Below are positions 8,601 through 15,971 of a stretch of DNA of 60,048 nt, one piece after another. Under the pieces are notes generated by a model, which was given only the letters and a program-made list of their open reading frames with translations, had not been told where the DNA came from and did not search any database. The stretch comes from Frankiales bacterium (lineage in GTDB: Bacteria; Actinomycetota; Actinomycetes; JAFAQI01). The stretch lies in the NCBI GenBank assembly GCA_025980465.1, contig JAICXJ010000015.1, positions 1-60,048 on the forward strand, in the 5' to 3' direction. The translations under genes and the position numbers were made by a program. Within the stretch, counting starts at the first letter, position 1. The number at the start of each line of letters is the position of its first letter.

Positions 8601-9173
8601 CAACAGGCGATCCGGGCCAGGTTCGACATCCCAGCCGCCGCGAAAGTCGCGCTCTACGCACCGACGTTTAGGGACAACGAGCGCCGAGGTTGGCGTGCCC
8701 CGCTGTTCGACGGTCTCGACCTGGGTCGGTTGCTCGACCTGCTCGGTCGGGACTGGGTCCTGCTGCTACGTGGCCACATCTTCAACGCGAACGACGACCA
8801 TGCCGACAGGACCGCGGGCCGGCTCATCGACGTGACCAGACACGGCGACATCAACGACCTGTACCTCGCCTCCGACGTGCTGATCACCGACTACTCGTCG
8901 GTGATGTTCGACTACGCCGTCACCGGCAAGCCGATGGTCTTCTTCACTCCGGACCTCGATGCCTACGTCGCCGGCCGGGGCACCTACTTCGATCTGCGAG
9001 AAGAGGCGCCGGGGCCGCTCTACACCAAGGTCGGAGACCTGGCGGCCGGCCTAGCGGACCTCCATGGCCTCGCGAACCTCCATCGCGACCGGTACGACGC
9101 GTTCCGCACCAAGTTCGCGCCGTGGGACGACGGCAAGGCCGCCGCCAGGGTCATCGACGCCTTCTTCGACTAG
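5610..9173 (+). CDS. GT2 glycosyltransferase fused to CDP-glycerol glycerophosphotransferase
   Basis: 1187-aa protein with two catalytic ends. Residues about 45-290 are a family 2 glycosyltransferase: LTVVMPVYNVERYLEEA, LVDDGATDSSG (near 78) and the DxD-like ADSDDYLL (near 130). Residues about 830-1180 match TagF/TagB CDP-glycerol glycerophosphotransferases: LVNNYGG, TWHGTPLKFIG, LYAPTFRDN, LRGH, then DVLITDYSSVMFDYAV. These enzymes build polyol-phosphate (teichoic-acid-like) or related wall polymers at the inner membrane face. The roughly 400 residues between them look beta-rich and are not recognised. Start ATG at 5610; a longer reading back to 5292 is antisense to the hydrolase. No other wall-polymer gene adjoins it. 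Confidence 0.88.
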   Translation: MAARRKVKRVAAGVYRRALSPQLRRRLWRLRQSGRDRLTRRIEPLLTVVMPVYNVERYLEEAVESVLSQSYRNLELILVDDGATDSSGTMCDELATADKRIRVIHQPNAGLGAARNTGIAAARGDYLAFADSDDYLLPDAYERMMRSIIRSGSDIVTGNVLRRQGRYLEQSWIQKRSHIEDRTRVSLVDEVELLSDTVAWNKIYRTRFWKKHGKSFPVGKLYEDTATIFHALLHAQGIDIVSAPVYVWRLREEGDSITQRLLEATNVDDRFEMLDHVETMIRDSGLWRELGNRLLLKVLEVDLWVHVRGLIDTGPAEAIERIQKIAARYWEASPDQVKLGVPAERRVCYWLLANERAEDMLSFRWWYASQAAHPPLVRRNGQVSLDVVTSPVSLDGVPDVALDMDDLAEPIVNVVEVNWTAPAQLMIRGYGYTRYVSDGSQQITIDATNAASGQRLSFPTERMPMVEAALWAADLVYSHDNDGFRCIVDVAALKAVSVTSEAPNAASNEWCFSCRIDDGDISRTTELTKVWKLGSGAVIGASVLADETVAIVKTETDKPLRIGFETRGVVAASFEVTGSRASVRLTAKTNANRILFHTPGTATVEANRSPDGTFVADLPASQSPPTIWRARAVTPAGDVRPLIAPAGFVPGFAPNASGVRASVTRTGQAVVEVRSHTAIVEEIGCDSAAVIELNGFLLALDEFEIGVAPEDGYPRVWYPATVTDGRFVARIPTATSTGTSEGRPLPAGKYAVFARRATPDGPAEAELLLSDRAAGTLPLNRLAAVVKVKVLRSRGGIVGLEIAAPVPDEALGRFSQARLAAKYGVSPRNLDDAAVFFLVDIGNNAADSALAIHNELRRRGSRLKLYWGVEDLSVPVPDGGIPVVKRTEEWFAKVNSCRYLVNNYGGMWGLTKDSGQRYLQTWHGTPLKFIGASEARHRGALKPRFDQIAAEAAEWDAFVSPSPYFSALIPSEFLYHGAVLETGYPRNDRLATASAADQQAIRARFDIPAAAKVALYAPTFRDNERRGWRAPLFDGLDLGRLLDLLGRDWVLLLRGHIFNANDDHADRTAGRLIDVTRHGDINDLYLASDVLITDYSSVMFDYAVTGKPMVFFTPDLDAYVAGRGTYFDLREEAPGPLYTKVGDLAAGLADLHGLANLHRDRYDAFRTKFAPWDDGKAAARVIDAFFD

Positions 9174-9198
9174 TGCAGCCTCTCCTAAGATCCAGACC

Positions 9199-9468
9199 GT
9201 GAAGTTTCGAGCCGTCATCGAACTCAACGGCACAACGGCGACCGGCATCGAAGTCCCGGACGACGTCGTCACCCAGCTCGACAGCGGGCAGCGCCCGAAG
9301 GTGGTCATCACTGTCGGATCGCACAGCTACCGCACCACCATCGCGCGCATGGGTGAGCGCTACCTGATCCCGTTGGCGACGGAGCACCGCGACGCTGCCG
9401 GGGTGACGGCCGGCGACTACGTGACGGTCGACATCGAGCTCGACACCGCACCGCTTGGCGGGGAGTAG
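9199..9468 (+). CDS. DUF1905 domain protein
   Basis: 89-aa protein matching the DUF1905 pattern: KFRAVIELNGTTATGIEVPDDVVTQL, then KVVITVGSHSYRTTIARMGERYLIPL and a closing AGVTAGDYVTVDIELD. This is a small beta-barrel of unknown role, often linked to YdeI-type proteins. The GTG start at 9199 was chosen since the domain begins immediately; longer readings overlap the glycosyltransferase gene. It ends 2 bp before the LLM oxidoreductase start, so the two are probably co-transcribed. Confidence 0.8.
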   Translation: MKFRAVIELNGTTATGIEVPDDVVTQLDSGQRPKVVITVGSHSYRTTIARMGERYLIPLATEHRDAAGVTAGDYVTVDIELDTAPLGGE

Positions 9469-9470
9469 AC

Positions 9471-10475
9471 GTGCAGATCGACTCAGTGATCGCCGGCGAC
9501 GTCGACGGCGTCCGAGCGGCCGCGGCGCGGATCGAGGCCGACGGCTATGCCCGGGCCTGGATCGCCGAGCTCGACCATGACCCGTTCCTGATGTGCCTGC
9601 AGGCTGCCGAGGCAACCGAGACGCTCCAGGTCGGCACCGCGATCACCGTCGCGTTCGCGCGCTCGCCGATGACCCTCGCCGGGACGGCGTACGACCTGGC
9701 GCGCTACTCGAAGGGGCGATTCATCCTCGGCCTCGGGTCACAGATCAAGACCCACATCGAGCGCCGGTTTTCAATGCCGTGGTCGCACCCGGCGCCGCGG
9801 ATGAAGGAGTACATCCAGGCGCTCCGCGCGATCTGGGGATGCTGGCAGGACGGCACGCCGCTGGACTTCCGCGGTGAGTTCTACTCACACACCCTGATGA
9901 CGCCGATGTTCACGCCGCAGGTACACGAGTGGGGACCACCTCCGGTATACCTCGCCGGCGTCGGGCCAGAGATGACCAAGGTGGCCGGCGAGGTTGCCGA
10001 CGGCTTCCTCTGCCACGGCTTCACGACGCCGCGCTACGTCCGTGAGGTCACCATGCCGGCGTTGCGCCAGGCACGAGAAAGCGCCGGCAAGACGATGGAG
10101 GGCTTCGCGGTGTGCGGACCGGGCTTCGTCGCGACGGGCACGGACGAGACCCAGATCGACAAGGCGAAACGCCGGATACGCAAACAGCTCGCCTTCTACG
10201 CCTCGACCCCGGCGTACCGGCGGGTGCTCGAGCTACACGGCTGGGGTGATCTGCAGCCTGAGCTTCAGGTCATGTCGCGGCAGGGCAAGTGGGATGAGAT
10301 GGCCGAGCTCATTACCGAGGAGATGGTCAACGAGTTCGCCGTCATCGGCACGCCCGAGCAAGTAGTAGGCGAGGTACAAGCCCGGTACGGCGACATCGCT
10401 ACGAGCATCGGGATCTCGACGCTGGGATCAAACGACCCGGCCGTCCTTGCCACGATCCGCGCCGAGCTCGCCTGA
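9471..10475 (+). CDS. LLM-class F420-dependent oxidoreductase
   Basis: 334-aa luciferase-like (alpha/beta)8 oxidoreductase. Typical features: early AARIEADGYARAWIAE, TAITVAFARSPMTLAGTAYDLARYSKGRFILGLGSQ (about 54-89), PPVYLAGVGPEMTKVAGEVADGF and an end with IGTPEQVVGEV. In Actinomycetota this pattern usually binds coenzyme F420 and moves hydride to or from an alcohol, aldehyde or enone; the substrate is unknown. GTG start, 2 bp after the DUF1905 gene. The downstream acyl-CoA dehydrogenase follows after 36 bp, so a shared transcript through to 13484 is plausible. Confidence 0.87.
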   Translation: MQIDSVIAGDVDGVRAAAARIEADGYARAWIAELDHDPFLMCLQAAEATETLQVGTAITVAFARSPMTLAGTAYDLARYSKGRFILGLGSQIKTHIERRFSMPWSHPAPRMKEYIQALRAIWGCWQDGTPLDFRGEFYSHTLMTPMFTPQVHEWGPPPVYLAGVGPEMTKVAGEVADGFLCHGFTTPRYVREVTMPALRQARESAGKTMEGFAVCGPGFVATGTDETQIDKAKRRIRKQLAFYASTPAYRRVLELHGWGDLQPELQVMSRQGKWDEMAELITEEMVNEFAVIGTPEQVVGEVQARYGDIATSIGISTLGSNDPAVLATIRAELA

Positions 10476-10511
10476 CGCCTTCGGATCGTCCGCCCAATAT
10501 CCTCGGGCGCT

Positions 10512-11672
10512 ATGACGGCGCTGAGCCAGGAGGAGCGGGACATCCTCGCGACGGTTCGCGACTTCGTCGACCGCGAGGTCAAGCCGGTCGTCCGTGACCT
10601 CGAGCACGAGAACACTTATCCGGAAAAGCTCATCGAGGCGATGAAGCAGCTGGGCATCTTTGGGCTTGCAATCCCCGAGCCGTACGGCGACGTGAAGGTG
10701 AGCGTGCCTTGTTACGCGCTGATCACCGAGGAGCTCTCCCGCGGCTGGATGAGTCTCGCCGGAGCAATGGGCGGTCATACCGTCGTGTCGAAGCTGCTCG
10801 TCGAGTTCGGTACTGACGAGCAGCGTGCGAAGTACCTGCCACGAATGGCCACCGGCGAGCTTCGCGCGACGATGGCACTCACGGAACCCGGCGGCGGCTC
10901 CGACCTGCAGGCGATGACGACGACGGCGACGCGCAATGACGACGGCAGCGAGTACGTCGTCAACGGGGCGAAGACCTGGATAACGAACTCGCGCCGGTCC
11001 GGGTTGATCGCGCTGCTGTGCAAGACCGACCCGCGCGCCGAGCCTCGGCACCGCGGGATCAGCATCCTGCTCGTCGAGCCGGGGCCGGGGTTCACAGTGT
11101 CCAAAGACCTGCCCAAGCTCGGTTACAAGGGTGTCGAGTCCTGCGAGCTGTCCTTCGACGGTTACCGCGCAACGACGGACGCTCTGCTCGGTGGGGCTGA
11201 AGGCCGTGGCTTCTCGCAGATGATGAAGGGTCTTGAAACCGGCCGGATCCAGGTCGCTTCCCGTGCCCTCGGCGTCGGTCGGGCGGCATTCGAGGATGCG
11301 CTCGCCTACTCGCAGCAGCGGGAGTCCTTCGGCGTGCCGATCTGGAAGCACCAGTCGGTAGGCAACTACCTCGCCGACATGGCGACCAAGCTCACCGCCG
11401 CCCGCCAACTGGTGCTCTACGCGGCCGAGCGGCTCGAGGCAGGACAGCGTTGTGACCTCGAGGCCGGGATGGCGAAGCTGTACGCCTCAGAAGCCGCGAT
11501 GGAGATTGCCCTGAACGCGATGCGGATCCACGGCGGCTACGGCTACAGCACCGAGTTCGACGTCGAGCGCTACTTCCGCGACGCGCCACTGATGATCGTC
11601 GGCGAAGGAACCAACGAGATCCAGCGCAACGTGATCGCGTCACAGCTGATCAACCGTGGCGGTCTCGATTGA
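10512..11672 (+). CDS. Acyl-CoA dehydrogenase (FadE family)
   Basis: 386-aa flavoenzyme that would oxidise a saturated acyl-CoA to the 2-enoyl-CoA with FAD. The flavin/substrate signature MALTEPGGGSDLQ lies near 120-132, NGAKTWITNS near 155-164, and the catalytic-base region reads VGEGTNEIQRNVIA near the C-terminus, with the Glu retained. It heads a set acyl-CoA dehydrogenase - MaoC - CitE-like lyase, the same order as FadE19-Rv2499c-Rv2498c of Mycobacterium tuberculosis, which is tied to leucine/itaconate breakdown. By that analogy a short branched acyl-CoA is the likely substrate (inference). It overlaps the next gene by 17 nt. Confidence 0.92.
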   Translation: MTALSQEERDILATVRDFVDREVKPVVRDLEHENTYPEKLIEAMKQLGIFGLAIPEPYGDVKVSVPCYALITEELSRGWMSLAGAMGGHTVVSKLLVEFGTDEQRAKYLPRMATGELRATMALTEPGGGSDLQAMTTTATRNDDGSEYVVNGAKTWITNSRRSGLIALLCKTDPRAEPRHRGISILLVEPGPGFTVSKDLPKLGYKGVESCELSFDGYRATTDALLGGAEGRGFSQMMKGLETGRIQVASRALGVGRAAFEDALAYSQQRESFGVPIWKHQSVGNYLADMATKLTAARQLVLYAAERLEAGQRCDLEAGMAKLYASEAAMEIALNAMRIHGGYGYSTEFDVERYFRDAPLMIVGEGTNEIQRNVIASQLINRGGLD

Positions 11673-12669
11673 TGAGCGACGGCAGCCCTTGAGGTACGTC
11701 GAAGGGCCGTACTTCGAGGACCTCTCGGTCGGGCAGGTCTTCGACTACGCCCCGCCGATCACGCTGACCGACGGTCTGACGGCAGCGCATCGGGCGATTT
11801 TGGGCGACCGGCTGGCGTTGGCACTCGACAACGAGCTCGCCACCGCCGTGACCGGGCAACCCGGCTTCGCCCACCCGGGGTTGGTGTGGGACCTGGCGAT
11901 CGGACAGTCGACGATCGTCACCCAGCGCGTTAAGGCCAACCTGTTCTACCGCGGCCTGGTCTTCCATCGCGCGCCCCACGTCGGTGACACGCTTCGCACG
12001 ACGACCGAGGTTGTCGGGCTCCGGCAGAACCAGCCGCGGGTGGGACGCCCGGCTACCGGATTGGCGGCGCTGCGGATCACGACAGTCGATCAGCAGGACC
12101 GGCTCGTTCTCGACTTCTGGCGCTGCGCAATGCTGCCGCTTCGCGATCCCTCGGGAACGACGGGGCACGCGGACGAGTTCGACCACATCGGAGCCGAGGC
12201 GACCACTGACTTCGGCGCGGTCAGCCGGCAGTGGACGCTCGCGGCGTTCGAGCTGCCGGCCCGCGTCACCCGGTTTGCCGATCTGGAGGTGGGGGATCCA
12301 GTCGAGCTGGCCGGTGGCGATCTGGTCAGCAACGCTCCCGAGCTGGCGCGCCTCACCCTCAATGTGGCGGCGGTACATCACGATGCGACCGCCGGCGGCG
12401 GCGAGCGGCTCGTGTACGGCGGGCACACCATCGGCATCGCGCTCGGCCAGTGCGCCCGAGCCCTGCCGTCGCTTGTCACCGTTGTCGGCTGGCACAGCTG
12501 CGACCATCTCGCGCCGGTGCGAGAGTGGGACACACTTCGGAGCTCGCTCGGTGTGGAGGCTCTCCAGCCGATGACGGTGGGCGGGCTGGCCCACCTGCGC
12601 TCAGTGGTGTTCGCCGGAGCTGACCGGACCCCGATCCTCGACTGGCGCTTCGTGGCGATCGTGGCATGA
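11656..12669 (+). CDS. Double hot-dog MaoC-like acyl dehydratase
   Basis: 337-aa protein with two hot-dog halves. The first holds VEGPYFEDLSVGQVFDYAPPITLTD, TNEL-like substitutes and GFAHPGLVWDLAIGQST; the second has RVTRFADLEVGDPVELAGGDLV and VYGGHTIGIALGQCARALP, resembling the MaoC/2-methylfumaryl-CoA hydratase class. It would hydrate or dehydrate a branched enoyl-CoA or a mesaconyl/methylmalyl-type CoA ester. The start used is GTG at 11656, overlapping the dehydrogenase; TTG at 11689 is an alternative. It overlaps the lyase gene by ATGA. The place between acyl-CoA dehydrogenase and CitE-like lyase supports a three-step route. Confidence 0.82.
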   Translation: MAVSIDERRQPLRYVEGPYFEDLSVGQVFDYAPPITLTDGLTAAHRAILGDRLALALDNELATAVTGQPGFAHPGLVWDLAIGQSTIVTQRVKANLFYRGLVFHRAPHVGDTLRTTTEVVGLRQNQPRVGRPATGLAALRITTVDQQDRLVLDFWRCAMLPLRDPSGTTGHADEFDHIGAEATTDFGAVSRQWTLAAFELPARVTRFADLEVGDPVELAGGDLVSNAPELARLTLNVAAVHHDATAGGGERLVYGGHTIGIALGQCARALPSLVTVVGWHSCDHLAPVREWDTLRSSLGVEALQPMTVGGLAHLRSVVFAGADRTPILDWRFVAIVA

Positions 12670-13484
12670 GGGACGTCACCGCATCCGCGGTCACCTGGCT
12701 GTTCGTGCCCGGGGACCGGCCGGAGCGATTCGACAAGGCCAGGTCCAGCGGCGCGGACCAGGTGATCTGCGATCTGGAGGACGCCGTCGACGCCCCCAAC
12801 AAGCAGAACGCCCGCGGCGCGGTGGTCGAGTGGCTTGGCGCGGGCGGATCAGGAGTGGTCCGGATCAACGCGCCAGGCACGCCATGGCACGACGACGACC
12901 TCAGCGCGCTCAGCGGGCTGCCCGGCCTCGCCGGAGTGATGGTGCCGCGGTCCGACGACCCGGCCCGACTCACCGAGATCAGGGAGCGACTCCGGGGCTG
13001 CGATCTGATTGCGCTTGTCGAGTCGGCGTACGCGATCCATCATGCGGTGGAGCTCGCCGAGTGCCCGGCGGTGGACCGGCTGGCGTTCGGATCGATGGAC
13101 TTCGCACTCGACATCGACTCTGCTGAGACCGACCAGGCGCTGCTGTTCGGCCGCTCGGCGTTGATCGTCGCCTCCCGCGTCGGGGGTAAACCGGCACCGA
13201 TCGACGGGGTGACCGCGACCATCGACGACCCGGGCCTCGTCAGTGCCGCCGCGCGGCGCAGCCGCGAGCTCGGGTTCGGCGCCAAGATGTGCATCCATCC
13301 AGCTCAGATCGCGCCGACCGCGCAGGCCTTCCGACCGACAGCCGAAGAAGTTGCCTGGGCCACCGATCTGGTAGCGGCGGCCGAAGCGACCGGCACCTCC
13401 GCCATCGCTGTCGGCGGGGCGATGGTCGACCGACCGGTCCTGGACCGGGCCCGCCGAATCCTTGACCGCGCCCAAGACACCTAA
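12666..13484 (+). CDS. CitE-like HpcH/HpaI family CoA-ester lyase
   Basis: 272-aa TIM-barrel lyase of the CitE/malyl-CoA lyase group. Motifs: WLFVPGDRPERFDKA (15-29), VICDLEDAVDAPNK (36-49) with the metal-ligand Asp/Glu, ALVESAYAIHHA (116-127), and FGSMDFALDID (140-150). It should cleave a beta-hydroxyacyl-CoA such as malyl-, methylmalyl- or citramalyl-CoA into two carboxylic products or CoA esters. The lone CitE without CitD/CitF rules out citrate lyase. Mycobacterial Rv2498c, with the same neighbours, is a beta-hydroxyacyl-CoA lyase of itaconate and leucine breakdown; assigning this gene the same job is inference. Confidence 0.87.
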   Translation: MRDVTASAVTWLFVPGDRPERFDKARSSGADQVICDLEDAVDAPNKQNARGAVVEWLGAGGSGVVRINAPGTPWHDDDLSALSGLPGLAGVMVPRSDDPARLTEIRERLRGCDLIALVESAYAIHHAVELAECPAVDRLAFGSMDFALDIDSAETDQALLFGRSALIVASRVGGKPAPIDGVTATIDDPGLVSAAARRSRELGFGAKMCIHPAQIAPTAQAFRPTAEEVAWATDLVAAAEATGTSAIAVGGAMVDRPVLDRARRILDRAQDT

Positions 13485-13508
13485 GGCAAGCAGTGCGCCG
13501 CCGCCGCC

Positions 13509-13991
13509 CTAGACCTCGATCGCGCAGGACTGGTCGATTCCCAGCACTGCCAGTGTCCGACCGAGTCCGAGGAAGACTGCGACGCACAACGTCAGGTCGA
13601 GGATCTCCGGATCGCTGAAGTTCGAGCGCAGCCGCGTGAAGAACTGGTCGGTGATCCCAGCCGGATCGTCCGCGAACAATTCGGCGTACTCGATCGCCAG
13701 CCGCTGCCGATCGGTGTACCCGGCATAGCTCGCCCACTCCGCAACGTGGTCATACAGCTCCGGGGCAACACCTGCCGCGACCACCGACGGCGCCCGGAAG
13801 TCGGAGCAAGCCACACAGTCGTTGATCTGCGCGATCCGCATCCTGGCGAGCTCGCGCTCCTCCGGCGGCAGCACGCTCTGCTGATAGGCGCCGTGAATCA
13901 TCCGTTCGACCATCCCGGCAAGCTGCGGTCGAAGCGTCCAGATCATCGCCGGCTCGCCGCCGGGGCCGTCCGGAATGTCGACACGCGCCAT
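13509..13991 (-). CDS. Carboxymuconolactone decarboxylase/AhpD-like protein
   Basis: 160-aa AhpD-fold protein. The segment ERELARMRIAQINDCVACSDFRA (about 45-67) holds the Cys-Val-Ala-Cys pair of AhpD-type peroxidases, followed by WASYAGYTDRQRLAIEYAELFADDP, a standard CMD-family block. With both cysteines it may reduce peroxides by thiol exchange; a decarboxylase role is less likely in this setting. Start ATG at 13991; a longer reading runs antisense into the GAF-ANTAR gene. Divergent from GAF-ANTAR, convergent with the lyase gene. Confidence 0.82.
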   Translation of the reverse strand: MARVDIPDGPGGEPAMIWTLRPQLAGMVERMIHGAYQQSVLPPEERELARMRIAQINDCVACSDFRAPSVVAAGVAPELYDHVAEWASYAGYTDRQRLAIEYAELFADDPAGITDQFFTRLRSNFSDPEILDLTLCVAVFLGLGRTLAVLGIDQSCAIEV

Positions 13992-14055
13992 GTGGGGAGG
14001 GTAAACCGCGGCGTGGGAGTTTTTCTGGTCGCTTGTGGCGGAATGAGTAGTGATC

Positions 14056-14814
14056 ATGGCGATATCCGACGAGACCATGCGCGAGATCGCGTCGCTCAGT
14101 GGGCTCATTCTGTCGCAGACCGACTTGCCGACCTTGCTGGAAGAGGTCTGCCGCATCTCAGCGCGCGCGCTGCCGGGCACCGACGGAGCTTCGATATTGA
14201 CCGTTTCCGCCGCCGGTCCGTCCACCGTCGCCATGGACGACTGGTCACGGCAGCTCGACGAGTTGCAGTTCAGCGAGCACGAGGGTCCTTGTCTCGACGC
14301 CTATCGCACCGGCGCAGGATTTCGGATTCGTGATGTGACCTCGGATACCCGCTGGCCGTCGTACCTTCCGCGAGCGGCCGCGAAGGGGGTGCGCAGCATG
14401 ATGTCGACGCCTCTGACGTCAGAGGGCACCGTCCTCGGCGCGCTCAACCTCTACTCACGTCGCGTCGACGCATTCGACGTCGAAACCGCGTCGCTCGCCG
14501 AAATCGTCGCCGCCCACACCGGCCTCGCCACGCAGGTCGCCGCAGCGTTCTTCGGCCACCGCGACCTCGCCGAACAGCTCGCCGATGCCATGCGCTCCCG
14601 GGCCGTCATCGAACAGGCCAAGGGCGTTCTTGCCGCAGCCCTCCGCCGCGATCCCGAGGATGCATGGCAGGACCTCGTCCGGCTGTCGCAGCGGTCGAAC
14701 CGCAAGCTACGTGACGTCGCCGCCGACGTCGTCGCGCTGGCGGCGAAGGGCGATCTCGACGTTGAAGCGATGTCCCGCCGGGACGGCTCAGCCGGCCAAT
14801 CCGAGGACTCGTAG
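14056..14814 (+). CDS. GAF and ANTAR domain regulator
   Basis: About 252-aa regulator. Residues 15-165 form a GAF sensor domain (LPTLLEEVCRISARALPGTDGASI, EGPCLDAYRTG, RSMMSTPL, GALNLYSRR). The C-terminal 60 residues are an ANTAR RNA-binding domain (QLADAMRSRAVIEQAKGVLAAALRRDPEDAW, LVRLSQRSNRKLRDVA). Proteins of this class bind paired hairpins in transcripts and prevent termination. ATG at 14056 is used; GTG at 14050 is possible. No histidine kinase is next to it, so the input signal may be a small ligand of the GAF domain. Overlaps the convergent amidohydrolase end by 27 nt. Confidence 0.9.
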   Translation: MAISDETMREIASLSGLILSQTDLPTLLEEVCRISARALPGTDGASILTVSAAGPSTVAMDDWSRQLDELQFSEHEGPCLDAYRTGAGFRIRDVTSDTRWPSYLPRAAAKGVRSMMSTPLTSEGTVLGALNLYSRRVDAFDVETASLAEIVAAHTGLATQVAAAFFGHRDLAEQLADAMRSRAVIEQAKGVLAAALRRDPEDAWQDLVRLSQRSNRKLRDVAADVVALAAKGDLDVEAMSRRDGSAGQSEDS

Positions 14815-15666
14815 CGCGTTGTCCCGAAGGAACTTGGGCCAGACCTCGTCCTTGAACCCGACGTTGACCATCTCGGTCATGATTCGTTCGATCGACAGTC
14901 CCATCGGGAAGTAACCGGCGTAGAGGATCTTGTCGGCGCCACGGCTGTTCGCGTAGTCGATGATGTCCGTCGGGTAGTACTTGGGTGCGAACGCACTCGT
15001 CGAGTAGTGCAGGCCGGGCCACTTGAGCATCAGCTTCACGGCGAGCTCGGTCCACGGTTCGCAGCCGTGCCGCGTCACGAACACCAGATCGGGGAAGTCG
15101 TACATCACTTCGTCGATCAGCTCGACCCGCTGCGGCTCCATCTTCAACCGCGGTCCGGGAACCCCCGCACAACAGAAGATGGGCACGCCGAGCTCGACAC
15201 ACTTCGCGTACACCGGATACATCTTCTTGTCGTTGATGGCGACCTGCGGGTCGGTCCCGGAGGGGAAGCAGCTGAAGGCCCTGACGCCGTACTGCTCGTA
15301 GAGCCGCACCATGTACTCGACGTTCTTCATTCCCCGGTTCGGGTCGATCTCGACCGACGGGATGAAACGGTCCGGGAACCGCTTGATCGCATCGAGGCTG
15401 GTCTCGTAGCGCGGCGAGATGCCGATCATCCCTTTCTCGATGCCCCACAGGTCCATCTCGCGCAGCGTGACCCCGATCGGGTCGGGATTCCCCTCGAGTT
15501 CGGCATCCGGGCTGTCCTTGAACATGTACTCGGCCGGGAACGTGAAGTCCTCCTGCGACTCGCGGTCCTTGGTCTGCTTGGTGATGTAGGAGTACAGCGC
15601 CTTCAAATCGCCGTGTGGGAAGGCGATCATGGTGTCGACGATCCCGATGTCGCGCGGCATTCCCAT
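14788..15666 (-). CDS. Amidohydrolase-family metal-dependent hydrolase
   Basis: 292-aa TIM-barrel protein of the amidohydrolase_2 (ACMSD-like) group. The N-terminal metal motif is degenerate (IVDTMIAFPHGDLK), while later strands hold FIPSVEIDPNRGM, FCCAGVPGP and VTRHGCEPWTEL, the last with the His of strand 5/6. These enzymes hydrolyse or decarboxylate ring-cleavage or carboxylic intermediates. Two relatives occur in this window (49641-50858 and 56129-57328), both next to CoA or oxidation genes. The 3' end overlaps the GAF-ANTAR gene convergently; the 5' end is divergent from the STAS-like gene. Confidence 0.82.
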   Translation of the reverse strand: MGMPRDIGIVDTMIAFPHGDLKALYSYITKQTKDRESQEDFTFPAEYMFKDSPDAELEGNPDPIGVTLREMDLWGIEKGMIGISPRYETSLDAIKRFPDRFIPSVEIDPNRGMKNVEYMVRLYEQYGVRAFSCFPSGTDPQVAINDKKMYPVYAKCVELGVPIFCCAGVPGPRLKMEPQRVELIDEVMYDFPDLVFVTRHGCEPWTELAVKLMLKWPGLHYSTSAFAPKYYPTDIIDYANSRGADKILYAGYFPMGLSIERIMTEMVNVGFKDEVWPKFLRDNALRVLGLAG

Positions 15667-15740
15667 ATCGGCGATCTCACCACATCCGCGATGTTGATCA
15701 CGACAGATGAGTTCGCCCCCGTTACATCGTCAGATGTGTT

Positions 15741-15971
15741 GTGTCGACGACTGCCCAGTGGTGCCGGGTTGTGATCACCGATTGCCACGGGTCCGCGATC
15801 GCGAGCTGGACGGTAGGCGGCGCCGGCAATCCGGACGTCGGAGTGGTCGACAGCATCGCGAGACTTCATCTGGAGGCGAAGCGGCGGGGTCACATCGTCG
15901 TACTGAGCCAGGTCTGCGCCGACCTTGCTGCGCTGATTAGGTTCGCCGGCCTCGACGACGTGCTGTCTTAG
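15741..15971 (+). CDS. Small STAS-like protein
   Basis: 76-aa protein whose layout (VVDSIARLHLEAKRRGHIVVLSQVCADLAALIRFAGLDDVL) fits the second half of a STAS domain: helix 2, strand, and the LxxLLxxxGL ending of anti-sigma antagonists. The first half with the phosphorylatable serine is short or absent, so it may be a structural or degenerate antagonist. GTG start; no better start is visible. It ends overlapping the convergent ECF sigma gene by 4 nt, which fits a regulatory neighbourhood, but a direct link is inference. Confidence 0.6.
   Translation: MSTTAQWCRVVITDCHGSAIASWTVGGAGNPDVGVVDSIARLHLEAKRRGHIVVLSQVCADLAALIRFAGLDDVLS

Noticed and set aside
12666-13484. Citrate lyase beta subunit (CitE) of a citrate lyase complex
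   Set aside because: No CitD, CitF or accessory genes; the MaoC and acyl-CoA dehydrogenase neighbours indicate a stand-alone CoA-ester lyase.
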